NCBI RefSeq assembly: GCF_027941915.1
Contig: NZ_CP116009.1
Location: 1,984,001 to 2,048,000, forward strand
Direction: 5' to 3'
Origin: Ramlibacter tataouinensis
GTDB lineage: Bacteria > Pseudomonadota > Gammaproteobacteria > Burkholderiales > Burkholderiaceae_C
DNA length: 64,000 nucleotides
The notes below the pieces were generated by a model. The model was given only the letters and a program-made list of their open reading frames with translations, had not been told where the DNA came from and ran no database searches. Below are positions 10,310 to 22,078 of this stretch, piece by piece. The position numbers and the translations under genes are program-made. Every line of letters begins with the position of its first letter. Within the stretch, counting starts at the first letter, position 1.

Positions 10310-10916
10310 CTTCCTGACTCGAGCGATGCGGCGCTCCCTGCCGGCACTGGCCCTGGCCCTGGCCGCGGCGGCCACGCTGGCCGCCTGCAGCACGCCGCCC
10401 CCGCCGCCGACGCCCGCCGCCCCGCCACCGCCGCCGGTCGCCAGCGAGGCCACGCGCGAGGCGCCGGCGACGCCACCCGAGCCGGCCACGACGCTGCCGC
10501 CGACCGGCAACCTGCCCACCCAGCCGCTGGCCGCCGCCCTGGCCTATGCCGACCGCGTGCGCGGCGCGCCGGCCGCCGCCCTGGGCCCGGAAATCGCCCG
10601 GCTGTCGCAGCCGGGCGCGGCGCCCCTGGAGCAACTGCAACTGGCGCTGGCCCTGCAGCAGATGCGCACGCCGGCCGACAACGGGCGCGCCGCCCAGGTC
10701 CTGCAGCGCCTGCTGGCGCTGGCCACCGACGACGCCCGCGAGCTGCATCCGCTGGCCCGCCTGCTGCAGGCGCAACTGGCCGAGCAGCGGCGGCTGGAGG
10801 AAGCCGGCGAGCGCCAATCGCAGCAACTGCGCGACGCCCAGCGCCGCGTCGACCAGCTCAATGAACGGATGGAGGCCCTGCGCGCGATCGAGCGGCGCCG
10901 GCCCTCGAGGAACTGA
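10302..10916 (+). CDS. QseG-like lipoprotein between kinase and response regulator
   Basis: Predicted lipoprotein of 204 residues. The signal ends in LAAAATLAACS, a lipobox with the acylated Cys, followed by a Pro-rich linker of about 40 residues. The rest is helical, with heptad-like Leu/Gln-rich segments (LEQLQLALALQQM and a C-terminal RQSQQLRDAQRRVDQLNERM coiled coil). In E. coli QseG is an outer-membrane lipoprotein that binds the sensor QseE/GlrK; position, size and architecture fit that role. The ATG at 10302 overlaps the kinase stop; a second ATG at 10326 would give a shorter signal and is also possible. Sequence similarity to enterobacterial QseG could not be measured here. Confidence 0.72.
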   Translation: MPDFLTRAMRRSLPALALALAAAATLAACSTPPPPPTPAAPPPPPVASEATREAPATPPEPATTLPPTGNLPTQPLAAALAYADRVRGAPAAALGPEIARLSQPGAAPLEQLQLALALQQMRTPADNGRAAQVLQRLLALATDDARELHPLARLLQAQLAEQRRLEEAGERQSQQLRDAQRRVDQLNERMEALRAIERRRPSRN

Positions 10917-10917
10917 C

Positions 10918-12315
<1,398 letters not shown>

Positions 12316-12338
12316 AACCGGCGGCCGGGCTGCCGGCC

Positions 12339-12356
12339 TGTCGCCAGGCGGCGACG
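12339..12356. promoter_or_regulatory. GlrR-like upstream activating dyad
   Basis: TGTC-N10-GACG at 12339-12356 differs at one base from the E. coli GlrR site TGTC-N10-GACA. The core GTCGCC-AGGC-GGCGAC is a perfect 6-bp inverted repeat. It sits 110 bases upstream of the -24 element of the sigma-54 promoter, normal for an enhancer site. A weak glrR terminator without a T tract is the alternative reading. Confidence 0.5.
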
Positions 12357-12448
12357 AAATAGCAGGTTTTCCGCCGAGAACCGGTGCCGCCTTCCCGCCC
12401 GGCCGCCCGATCGCGCGCAAGTGCTTGATTCCAAAGGGAAAAGAAAGC

Positions 12449-12464
12449 TGGCATAGGGTTTGCA
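12449..12464 (+). promoter_or_regulatory. Sigma-54 promoter of opgGH
   Basis: TGGCAT-N5-TTGCA matches the -24/-12 consensus TGGCAC-N5-TTGCA at all but one position, with exact 12-base spacing between the GG (12450) and GC (12462). The predicted start of transcription, about 12 bases past the GC, falls at 12474-12476, on top of the annotated opgG ATG at 12475. Either the message is leaderless or translation begins further in. Confidence 0.72.
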
Positions 12465-12474
12465 CTAGGCGAAC

Positions 12475-14043
12475 ATGCCTTTGTGTTTGCGCCGCCTGCG
12501 CGCCGCCGCGCTGGTGGTGGCGGTCCTGCTGGCCGGAACCTTCTCTGCAGCCTCGGCCCGGGCCGCCTGGGGATTCGAACAAGTCGCGGAACTCGCCCGC
12601 GCGCGGGCGGCTGCGCCCTTCCAGGCGCCCGATTCCGCGCTGCCGCCGGCGCTGGCCCAGCTCGACTACGACGGCCTGCGCGACATCCGCTTCCGCCCCA
12701 GCCACGCGCTGTGGCGCGGCGCCTCGCCGTTCGAGGCCATGTTCTTCCACCGCGGCCGCTACCACCCGGAGCCGGTGCGCATCCATGAGGTGGATGCGGC
12801 CGGCCGGGCCCACCCGGTGCGCTGGCAGGCCAGCGACTTCGACTACGGCAAGAACACCCTGGCAACCCAGGTCTGGCCCGACCTCGGCCATGCCGGCCTG
12901 CGCATCCACTACCCGCTCAACACGCCGGCCTACAAGGACGAACTGATCGTCTTCCTGGGCGCCAGCTACTTCCGCGCGCTCGGCGCCGGCCAGCAGTACG
13001 GCCTGTCGGCGCGCGGCCTGGCGATCGACACGGCCGGCGCCAATGGGCCGGAGGAATTCCCGCGCTTCACCGATTTCTGGCTCGAGCGGCCCGACCCGCA
13101 AGCCAGCCAGGTGGTGGTGCATGCCCTGCTGGATTCGCCGCGCGCCAGCGGCGCCTACCGCTTCACCGTGCGGCCCGGCAGCCCGACGGTGGTCGAGGTG
13201 CAGGCCCGCCTGTTCCTGCGCGCCACCGACCGGCCGATCGCCACCCTCGGCCTGGCGCCCCTCACCAGCATGTTCCTGGCCGGCGAGAACCAGCCGCGCG
13301 AGGGCGACTTCCGGCCCGAGGTGCACGACTCCGACGGGCTGATGGTGGCCAGCGCCAGCGGCGAATGGCTGTGGCGCCCGCTGCTGAACCCGCAGAGCCC
13401 ACTCGTCACGAGTTTCAGCCTGGACGGGCTGCGCGGCTTCGGCCTGATGCAGCGCGACCGCTCGTTCGCCAGCTACGAGGACACCGAGGCGCGCTACGAG
13501 CGCCGGCCCAGCGCCTGGGTGCGGCCCCTGGGCGACTGGGGCCCCGGCCGGGTCGAGCTGCTGCAGTTGCCCACGCCGGACGAGACCCACGACAACATCG
13601 CCGCCTACTGGGTGCCGGCGCGCCTGCCCGCGCCCGGCCAGCCGCTGGACTTCGCCTACGAGCTGTCCTGGCAGGGCGACGAGCAGCAGCGCCCGCCGGC
13701 CGCCTGGGTGACCCAGTCGCGCATCGGCTTCGGCTACGTGCGCGCCGACCAGGCCGCGGCGCTGGCCGGCCAGGTGCAGTACGTCGTCGATTTCACCGGC
13801 CCCGCGCTGGACGCGCTGCCGGCCGACGCCCCGGTGCAGGCGATCGCCAGCAGCCCCGGCAACGGCGCCATCGAGCAGGCCATCACCTGGTTCAACCCCG
13901 CGACCCGCAGCTGGCGCCTGGCGCTGCGGGTGCGCCCCATCGACGCGTCGCAGCCGGTCGAGCTGCGCGCCTTCCTGCGTCACCGCGACGACATCGTGAG
14001 CGAAACATGGACCCACATCGTGCTACCCACCTCCGCCCCCTGA
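12475..14043 (+). CDS. opgG: Osmoregulated periplasmic glucan biosynthesis protein OpgG
   Basis: Periplasmic protein of 522 residues needed for synthesis and branching of osmoregulated periplasmic glucans. It has a signal peptide (AAALVVAVLLAGTFSAASARA) and the MdoG domain, with the recognisable segments YDGLRDIRFRP, FFHRGRYHPEPVRIHEV, GASYFRALGAGQQYGLSARGLA, SMFLAGENQP and LNPQSPLVTSFSLDGLRGFGLMQRDR. The ATG at 12475 gives a complete signal peptide and is preceded by AGGCG, but it coincides with the predicted sigma-54 transcription start. It overlaps opgH by 37 bases, indicating one operon. Confidence 0.93.
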   Translation: MPLCLRRLRAAALVVAVLLAGTFSAASARAAWGFEQVAELARARAAAPFQAPDSALPPALAQLDYDGLRDIRFRPSHALWRGASPFEAMFFHRGRYHPEPVRIHEVDAAGRAHPVRWQASDFDYGKNTLATQVWPDLGHAGLRIHYPLNTPAYKDELIVFLGASYFRALGAGQQYGLSARGLAIDTAGANGPEEFPRFTDFWLERPDPQASQVVVHALLDSPRASGAYRFTVRPGSPTVVEVQARLFLRATDRPIATLGLAPLTSMFLAGENQPREGDFRPEVHDSDGLMVASASGEWLWRPLLNPQSPLVTSFSLDGLRGFGLMQRDRSFASYEDTEARYERRPSAWVRPLGDWGPGRVELLQLPTPDETHDNIAAYWVPARLPAPGQPLDFAYELSWQGDEQQRPPAAWVTQSRIGFGYVRADQAAALAGQVQYVVDFTGPALDALPADAPVQAIASSPGNGAIEQAITWFNPATRSWRLALRVRPIDASQPVELRAFLRHRDDIVSETWTHIVLPTSAP

Positions 14044-16067
14044 GGCATGCCACCGAGGGCGACAGCGGCGGCGGCGCGCTGGCCGGCGGCACGGCGGCTG
14101 CCGTACCCGCGGCCCGGCGCAGCCGGCTGCGCGAGGAGCGCCACCCGAACGCGGTGACGGCTCCGCCGGTGCGGCGCGGCTCGATGCCGACCCAGCCCTG
14201 GCGCGGCTTCTGGAACAGCATCGGCACGGCCTCGCTGGAGATCGCGCACCGGCTGCTGCCCGGCGAATCGCCTGCCCGTCGCGCACCCGCGCGCACCCGG
14301 GCGCCCTGGGAGCGCGCGGCCACGCGCCGCCGCGCCGCCTTCGCGGCCATCGCCCTGCTCAGCACCGCGATCGCCACCGTGCTGTTCGCCAAGGCGCAGC
14401 CCGATTCGCCCAATCCCTGGCTGCAGTGGGGCCAGATCGCGCTGTTCGCGGCGCTGTCCAGCTGGGTGGTGACCGGTTTCGCCACCGCGCTGATGGGCTT
14501 CTGGGTGGTGCTGCGCGGCGATGCCCACGGGTTGACGGCGCGCTCGGTGCACAACCAGGCGCTGGCGCCGGAGGTGCGCACCGCGATCATCATGCCGATC
14601 TGCGAGGAGCACGTAGCCACCGTGTTCGCCGGCCTGCGCGCCACCTGCGAGTCGCTTGCCGCCACCGGCCAGGCCGGCCAGTTCGACGTGTTCGTGCTGT
14701 CCGACAGTGCCAGCCCGGAAACCGCGGCGGCCGAGCGCGCGGCCTGGGAGGAACTGCGCGCCGCGCTCGCCACCCAGCCGGGCGTGCAGCCCGAGGTCTA
14801 CTACCGCCGCCGCACCCGCCGCACCCACCGCAAGGCCGGCAACGTCGCCGACTTCTGCCGCCGCTGGGGCCGCGACTACCGCTACATGGTGGTGCTGGAC
14901 GCCGACAGCGTGATGAGCGGCGACTGCCTGGTCACGCTGGCCAAGCTGATGGAGGCGAATCCGAAGGCCGGCATCATCCAGACCGCCACCCAGCCGACCG
15001 GGCTGATGACGCTGCATGCGCGGGCGCAGCAGTTCGCGGCGCGCGTGACCGGCCGGCTGTTCACGCTCGGCCTGCAGTTCTGGCAGCTGGGCGAGTCGCA
15101 CTACTGGGGTCACAACGCCATCCTGCGCGTCAAACCGTTCATGGCGCACTGCGGCCTGGCGCCGATCCGCGGCACGGGCGGACTGGCCGGCGGGATCATG
15201 TCGCACGACTTCGTCGAGGCCGCGCTGATGCGCCGCGCCGGCTACCACGTGTGGCTGGCCCCCGACGTGGCCGGCAGCTACGAGCAGCAGCCGCCCGACC
15301 TGCTGTCAGAACTGCAGCGCGACCGCCGCTGGTGCCAGGGCAACCTGCAGAACGCGCGCCTGATGGCCGAGCCCGGCCTGCACCGGGTGCACCGCGCCAT
15401 GTTCGCCATCGGCGCCATGTCCTACCTGTCGGCGCCGTTGTGGCTGGCCTTCATCGTGTTCGGCGCCTCGCTGTGGATGTCCGGCGCGCGCCTGCTGGTC
15501 GACGACGCCGGCTCGTCCGGCGCGCTGGTGGGCCTGTGGATCTGGACGCTGTGCATGCTGTTCCTGCCGCGCGTGCTGGGCGTGGCCGCCGTGCTGCTGG
15601 GCCGCCAGCAGCGCGCATTCGGCGGCACCGGCCGGCTGCTGGCCAGCTCGCTGGCCGAGACCCTGCTGTCGCTGCTGCTGGCCCCGATCCGCATGTTGGC
15701 GCACTCGCTGTTCGTGGCGGTGGCGCTCACCGGCATCAAGCTGCACTGGCAGTCGCCGCCGCGTGAAGCGCGCGCCCTGGGCTGGGGCTACGCCGCCGGC
15801 CAGCTGCTGCCGCTCACGGCCGCGGTCGGCGCGCTGGCCGCCGCCGTCGCCCTGGTCGATCCCGAAGCCGTGGCCGCGCTGCTGTCGGTGGCCGTGCCGC
15901 TGCTGCTGTCGGTGCCGCTGGCGGTGTTCACCAGCCATGCCGGCCTGGGCGCCTGGCTGCGCCTGCGCGGCCTGATGCTGATCCCCGAGGAAGCCTGGTC
16001 GCCGCCGGTGCTGCGCCGCGCCCGGCTGCACGCCGGACGGGCGGCCCGGCTGCTGCGCGCCGCATAA
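14007..16067 (+). CDS. opgH: Glucan biosynthesis glucosyltransferase OpgH
   Basis: Inner-membrane family-2 glycosyltransferase of about 686 residues that makes the beta-glucan backbone of periplasmic glucans from UDP-glucose. Two N-terminal helices (about 110-170) precede the cytoplasmic catalytic domain: FVLSDSASPE, VVLDADSVMSGD (metal-binding Asp), GTGGLAGGIMSHDFVEA and the product-binding DRRWCQGNL. Several helices follow (SYLSAPLWLAFIVFG onward). The ATG at 14007 lies within the 3' end of opgG; a later ATG at 14184 would remove a low-complexity N-terminus and is an alternative. In E. coli OpgH also links glucose status to cell size via FtsZ; whether that holds here is unknown. Confidence 0.92.
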   Translation: MDPHRATHLRPLRHATEGDSGGGALAGGTAAAVPAARRSRLREERHPNAVTAPPVRRGSMPTQPWRGFWNSIGTASLEIAHRLLPGESPARRAPARTRAPWERAATRRRAAFAAIALLSTAIATVLFAKAQPDSPNPWLQWGQIALFAALSSWVVTGFATALMGFWVVLRGDAHGLTARSVHNQALAPEVRTAIIMPICEEHVATVFAGLRATCESLAATGQAGQFDVFVLSDSASPETAAAERAAWEELRAALATQPGVQPEVYYRRRTRRTHRKAGNVADFCRRWGRDYRYMVVLDADSVMSGDCLVTLAKLMEANPKAGIIQTATQPTGLMTLHARAQQFAARVTGRLFTLGLQFWQLGESHYWGHNAILRVKPFMAHCGLAPIRGTGGLAGGIMSHDFVEAALMRRAGYHVWLAPDVAGSYEQQPPDLLSELQRDRRWCQGNLQNARLMAEPGLHRVHRAMFAIGAMSYLSAPLWLAFIVFGASLWMSGARLLVDDAGSSGALVGLWIWTLCMLFLPRVLGVAAVLLGRQQRAFGGTGRLLASSLAETLLSLLLAPIRMLAHSLFVAVALTGIKLHWQSPPREARALGWGYAAGQLLPLTAAVGALAAAVALVDPEAVAALLSVAVPLLLSVPLAVFTSHAGLGAWLRLRGLMLIPEEAWSPPVLRRARLHAGRAARLLRAA

Positions 16068-16151
16068 GACAACGGCGCCCAACGGACCTCGTCGCACCCG
16101 CACGTCGCTTGACGCGGCGGGCGGCGACTGCCGGGGCCGATTTGTGGGGCG

Positions 16152-16288
16152 CCGCGAAATTTCTCCGGCCGGGGGCAGCGCGCCGCAGGCGCGCGTTCGT
16201 GCACTGACTTGGCGGCGACTGTCTGAGCAGTGCGACGAAGGAGCACAGCGAGTTTCGCCGCCCGCCCCCGGCCGGAGAAATTTCGCGG
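16152..16288. repeat. 137-bp structured inverted-repeat element between opgH and ffh
   Basis: Perfect 25-bp inverted arms at 16152-16176 and 16264-16288 enclose an 87-base spacer. The spacer holds a second inverted repeat: TTCGTGCACTG at 16196-16206 against CAGTGC-G-ACGAA at 16228-16239, with one bulged base. The element lies in the 399-base gap (16068-16466) between the convergent opgH and ffh genes, which otherwise contains no convincing gene. It lacks a transposase or clear target duplication. It could be a dispersed repeat, a bidirectional terminator, or both. Confidence 0.8.
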
Positions 16289-16428
16289 GAAGCCCTTGCG
16301 AGCGCCAGCGAGCAGGGGCCGCCACACCATGAGGCACCGGCAGGCGCCGCCCGCCGCGCCCCCCGGGCCTCAACTCACTTGGATGGATGCGCGCACATTG
16401 CGCGCTGCTGAGGGCGGAAGCAGTGGAT

Positions 16429-16454
16429 CCCCGCCTCCGTGGAGATGACGGGGA
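16429..16454. repeat. Degenerate dispersed repeat (GGATCCCCGC...GATGACGGGG type)
   Basis: GGATCCCCGCCTCC followed by GTGGAGATGACGGGG resembles the widespread proteobacterial intergenic repeat built on GGATCCCCGC and a mirrored GCGGGGATGACG arm, here with a damaged second arm. It lies just past the ffh stop. Confidence 0.4.
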
Positions 16455-16466
16455 ATTAAGCGGACT

Positions 16467-17834
16467 TCAGAAGGGCAACTTGGGCAACCCGCCCTTGCCG
16501 GCGCCCATCCGCTTCATCATCTTCATCAGGCCGCCGCCCTTCATCTTCTTCATCATCCCCTGCATCTGCTCGAACTCATTGAGCAGCCGGTTGACGTCCT
16601 GGACGTGGACGCCGGCGCCGGCGGCGATGCGGCGCTTGCGGGTGGCCTTGATGATCTCGGGCTTGCGGCGCTCGGCAGCCGTCATGCTGCAGATGATCCC
16701 TTCCTTGCGGCGGATGTCGCGCTCGGCCTTGTCCATGTCGACCTGGCCGGCCTTGGCCTGGACCTGCGCCGGCATCTTCTCCATCAGCGTGGACAGGCCG
16801 CCCATCTGCTTCATCTGCTGGATCTGGGCCAGGAAGTCGTTCAGGTCGAAGCCCTCGCCGCTCTTGACCTTGGCGGCCAGCTTCTGCGCGGCCTGCACGT
16901 CGACGCCGGCGGTGACCTGCTCGACCAGCGCGACGATGTCGCCCATGCCCAGGATGCGGCCGGCGTGGCGCTCGGCGTCGAACACCTCCAGCCCGTCGAT
17001 CTTCTCGGACACGCCGGCGAACTTGATCGGCGCGCCGGTGACCTGCCGCACCGACAGCGCGGCGCCGCCGCGCGAGTCGCCGTCCATCTTGGTCAGCACG
17101 ATGCCGGTCAGCGGCAGCGCCTCCCTGAAGGCCTTGGCGGTGTTGACCGCGTCCTGGCCCTGCATGGCGTCGACCACGAACAGCGTCTCGACCGGGTTGA
17201 GCGCGGCGTGCAGCTCGCGGATCTCGCGCATCAGCACCTCGTCGATCGCCAGCCGGCCGGCGGTATCGACGATCAGCACGTCGAAGTACTGCCGGCGCGC
17301 GTGGTCCAGCGCCGCGCGGGCGATGTCCAGCGGCTTCTGCTCGGGCGTGCTCGGGAACCATTCGGCCCCGGCCTGCTGGGTCACCGTCTTGAGCTGCTCG
17401 ATGGCCGCCGGCCGGTAGACGTCGCCGGAGACCGTCAGCACCTTCTTCTTGCGCTTGTCGATCAGGTGGCGGGCCAGCTTGGCCGTGGTGGTGGTCTTGC
17501 CGGCACCCTGCAGGCCCGCCATCAGGATCACCGCCGGCGGCTGCGCCGCCAGGTTGATGTCCGACACGCCCTCGCCCATGGTGGCCACCAGCTCGCGGTT
17601 GACGATGCCCACCAGCGCCTGGCCGGGGTTGAGCGAGCCCACCACCTCCTGGCCGAGGGCCTTGTCCTTGACGCGGGCGACGAAGTCGCGCACCACGGGC
17701 AGCGCCACGTCGGCCTCGAGCAGGGCCATGCGAACCTCGCGCAGCATGTCCTGCACGTTGGCTTCGGTGATGCGCGCCTGGCCGCGCATTTCCTTGACCA
17801 GGCGGGAGAGTTTGTCGGAGAGGGCGGAGGCCAT
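16467..17834 (-). CDS. ffh: Signal recognition particle protein Ffh
   Basis: SRP54 GTPase of 455 residues that binds signal sequences on ribosomes and delivers them to FtsY. The N domain is followed by the G domain with P-loop GLQGAGKTTTTAKLA, DVYRPAAIEQLK, DTAGRLAIDE and TKMDGDSRGG, then the methionine-rich M domain (MKQMGGLSTLMEKMP, GMMKKMKGGGLMKMMKRMG) that binds 4.5S RNA and signal peptides. I start at 17834 (MASALSDKLSRLV), the conserved N-terminus, rather than at an in-frame codon 16 residues earlier. It is divergent from the ccsA-like gene. Confidence 0.96.
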   Translation of the reverse strand: MASALSDKLSRLVKEMRGQARITEANVQDMLREVRMALLEADVALPVVRDFVARVKDKALGQEVVGSLNPGQALVGIVNRELVATMGEGVSDINLAAQPPAVILMAGLQGAGKTTTTAKLARHLIDKRKKKVLTVSGDVYRPAAIEQLKTVTQQAGAEWFPSTPEQKPLDIARAALDHARRQYFDVLIVDTAGRLAIDEVLMREIRELHAALNPVETLFVVDAMQGQDAVNTAKAFREALPLTGIVLTKMDGDSRGGAALSVRQVTGAPIKFAGVSEKIDGLEVFDAERHAGRILGMGDIVALVEQVTAGVDVQAAQKLAAKVKSGEGFDLNDFLAQIQQMKQMGGLSTLMEKMPAQVQAKAGQVDMDKAERDIRRKEGIICSMTAAERRKPEIIKATRKRRIAAGAGVHVQDVNRLLNEFEQMQGMMKKMKGGGLMKMMKRMGAGKGGLPKLPF

Positions 17835-17899
17835 GGAAGTGCCGCGGGGCTGCCGCGGGGGCTGCGGCCGGCAAGGGGCCAAAGGCTAAACTGCGAAGC

Positions 17900-18697
17900 A
17901 TGATTCTAGCCAGTGGCCCCGCCACCACCGTGCTGTCGCTGGCCGCCGCCGCGGCCTATGCGCTGCCGGCCGCCGCGGCCACGCGTCTGAGCCAGCGCAG
18001 CGCGCGCTGGGCCCTGCTGGCGGCCTGGCTGCTGCACGCGATGGTGCTGGGCTGGACCCTGCTGGGCGAGTCGCCGCGCTTCGGCTTCGCGCCGGCGCTG
18101 TCGGTGACGGCCTGGCTGGTGCTCACGGTGTACGCCGTCGAGCGCGAGCTGTTCCCGCAGATGCAGGCGCGCTGGGCGCTCGCCGGACTGGGCTCGGTCG
18201 CCGTGCTGCTGGCCCTGTTGTTTCCCGGCGCGCCGCTGCACCCGGAGATCTCGCCGCTGCTGCCGCTGCACTGGGCGCTGGGGATCGCCTCCTACGGGCT
18301 GTTCGCCGCCGCCGTGGTGCACGCCTGGCTGATGCGCCGCAGCGAGCAGGCGATGCGCCAGGCCGCCGAACCGCAGGCCGGGCTGCCGCTGCTCACGCTG
18401 GAGCGCCTCACCTTCCGCTTCGCCACCGCCGGCTTCGTGCTGCTGTCGGCCACGCTGCTGGCCGGCATCGTGTTCGGCGAGGAGCTGTACGGCCGGGCCT
18501 GGCGCTGGGACCACAAGAGCGTGTTCTCGGTGCTGGCCTGGGCCGCATTCGCGCTGCTGCTGCTCGGGCGGGCGCGCTTCGGCTGGCGCGGCCGCACCGC
18601 GGTGCGCGTGCTGTACACCGGCTCGCTGCTGCTGCTGCTGGCCTATGTGGGCTCGCGCTTCGTGCTGGAGGTGGTGCTGGGACGGGCGGCGTCATGA
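17900..18697 (+). CDS. CcsA/YpjD-like cytochrome c assembly membrane protein
   Basis: Integral membrane protein of 265 residues with about eight hydrophobic helices and no signal peptide. The segments PLHWALGIASYGLFAAAVVHAWLM and YGRAWRWDHKSVFSVLAWAAF match the CcsA/ResC haem-handling family: histidines for haem in LLPLHW and WDHKSVFS, and a WD motif. The family member next to ffh in proteobacteria is usually called YpjD, an inner-membrane protein whose exact role is less clear than that of true CcsA. The stop overlaps the next gene by 4 bases. Confidence 0.82.
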   Translation: MILASGPATTVLSLAAAAAYALPAAAATRLSQRSARWALLAAWLLHAMVLGWTLLGESPRFGFAPALSVTAWLVLTVYAVERELFPQMQARWALAGLGSVAVLLALLFPGAPLHPEISPLLPLHWALGIASYGLFAAAVVHAWLMRRSEQAMRQAAEPQAGLPLLTLERLTFRFATAGFVLLSATLLAGIVFGEELYGRAWRWDHKSVFSVLAWAAFALLLLGRARFGWRGRTAVRVLYTGSLLLLLAYVGSRFVLEVVLGRAAS

Positions 18698-18918
18698 AGT
18701 ACCTGCTGGTGCTGGCCGTGCTGGCGATCGCCTACCTGCTGTGGCGCGGCGCGCGCACCCGCGCCATCGGTCGCCAGTCGAAGGGCCCGGCGGCCCTGCC
18801 GCAGGACATGGTGCGCTGCCCGGTGTGTTCGCTGCACCTGCCGCGACCCGATGCCGTGCCGGGCGCGAGCGGTCGGCTGTACTGCAGCGCCGAGCACCGC
18901 CGCGCCGGCGGCAACTGA
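18694..18918 (+). CDS. PP0621-type small membrane protein with zinc-ribbon-like cysteines
   Basis: Protein of 74 residues: an N-terminal transmembrane helix (YLLVLAVLAIAYLLW), a basic loop, then a small metal-binding-like segment MVRCPVCSLHLPRPDA and LYCSAEHRRAG, giving CxxC plus C and H. This matches the PP0621 family commonly found just before pilS. Function is unknown; the fold suggests a membrane-anchored zinc ribbon facing the cytoplasm. ATG overlaps the CcsA-like stop (ATGA). Confidence 0.8.
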   Translation: MKYLLVLAVLAIAYLLWRGARTRAIGRQSKGPAALPQDMVRCPVCSLHLPRPDAVPGASGRLYCSAEHRRAGGN

Positions 18919-18920
18919 CC

Positions 18921-20611
18921 GTGGCGTCCAGCTTCGCCGTCACCGGACCGGCCGGGCCCGCCGCCTCTCCCGAATCGGCCTTCGTGCGGCTCTGGCTGGG
19001 CTTCGCCACCGCCCGGGTCGGCGTGGCGGTGGCGCTGCTGATCCTGCTGCTGGGCGCCGGCCTCGCCGGCACGCCGCCGGTCTCCGGCTGGCTGGTGGGC
19101 CTGTGCGGGACCTACCTCGCCGCCACGCTGGCGGTGCGGCTGCTGGCGCGCCCTGGCCGGCCGGGCGCGGCGTTCGACCCGCAGTGGGTCTCCAGCATCG
19201 GCGTCGACCTGCTGGTGTTCGCCTGCCTGCAGTTCGTGCAGGCAGGCGGGATCTATTACGCGCCGCTGTTCGCGGTCCCGGTGCTGATGGCCTCGGTGCT
19301 GGGCTCCACCTCGCTGGCGCTGGGCACGGCGGCCGCGGTCGCCCTGCTGCTGCTGGCCGAGGCCTGGGTACTGGCGCTGCAGTCCCCCGGCGACATGGCG
19401 CAGCGCTTCGTGCAGGGCGGGCTGACCGGCATCGGGTTCTTCGCGCTGGCCTTCCTGGCGCACCAGCTCGCGCTGCGGCTGGAGCGCGAGGAAGCGGCGG
19501 CGCGCCGCAGCCGCAAGCTGGCGCTGATGCAGGTGCAGGTCAACCAGCTGGTGATCGACGCGCTGGCCGAGGGCGTGCTGGTGGTCGATCCGGCCGGCGA
19601 GGTGCAGGCCGCCAACCCCGCTGCGCGCGATTTGCTGGGCGCGCCGGCCGGCGAGCAGCCGCTGCACCTGTCCGACGACCCGGCCTGGGCGCCGCTGGCC
19701 GGCATGGCGGGGCGCACCTTCGACAGCCGCCAGCCGCAGCTGGCGGACCTGGCGCTGGAGCAGGCCGGCGCGCCGGCGCGCCACATGTATGCGCGCACCC
19801 GGCTGGCGGCGGCCGGCGAGTGGCCCAGCGACAGCCTGTGCGTGATCTTCCTGCAGGACCTGCGCGAGATGGAGGCGCGCCTGCGCACCGAAAAGCTGGC
19901 CGCCATGGGCCGCATGTCCACCGCCGTGGCGCACGAGATCCGCAATCCGCTGGCGGCCATCTCGCAGGCCAACGAGTTGCTGGAGGAGGAGCTGCACGAC
20001 CCGGCGCAGCGCCAGTTGAGCGCGCTGGTGCGCCAGAACGCGCAGCGGCTGTCGCAGATCGTCGAGGAGATCCTGGACGTCGCGCGCGTGCAGCACCAGC
20101 CGATCGACCCGGCGCAGGCCCGGCTCAACCTGGACCCGGCGGTTGCCGCGCACTGCCGCGACTGGGCCACCCAGAACCGCGCCGGGCAACGTCTCGCGCT
20201 GGTGCTGGCGGCGTCGCCGCAGCAGCCGGTGGACTTCGCGCCACACCACCTGCGCCGCATCCTGGTGAACCTGCTGGACAACGCCCTGCGCCATGCGTCG
20301 GCGGCGCCCGATGCGATCCAGGTCGCCACCACCGGCGCCGCGCAGCCCACGCTGACGGTCTGGAGCGACGGGCCGGCGCTCGAGCCCGCCGTCGAGCGCC
20401 ACCTGTTCGAGCCCTTCTTCTCCTCCGACAGCCGCTCCAGCGGCCTGGGCCTGTACATCTGCCGCGAGCTGTGCGGCCGCCACGGCGCGCGCATCGGCTA
20501 CCGGCGCGGCCCGGCGCCCGGCGGCGACCGGCGCGCCGGCAACGCGTTCTTCGTGGCATTCCGCACGTCCGGCACGGCCGGTGCGCACCCACCCTTTGCC
20601 AAAATAGCGGT

Positions 20612-20615
<4 letters not shown>
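18921..20615 (+). CDS. pilS: Type IV pilus sensor kinase PilS
   Basis: Sensor kinase of 564 residues. Six transmembrane segments fill the first 190 residues (for example [18 protein letters not shown] and [20 protein letters not shown]), followed by a PAS domain ([18 protein letters not shown]), the His box [24 protein letters not shown], the N box [13 protein letters not shown] and the G box [16 protein letters not shown]. In Pseudomonas PilS monitors pilin in the membrane and controls PilR. The GTG at 18921, 3 bases after the preceding stop, fits the operon. It overlaps pilR by 4 bases. Confidence 0.9.

Positions 20616-22061
<1,446 letters not shown>

Positions 22062-22078
<17 letters not shown>

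Noticed and set aside
17883-17899. Leaderless transcription of the CcsA-like gene from a TAAACT box next to its ATG
   Set aside because: No -35 and only a weak -10; the evidence is too thin to list as a promoter.
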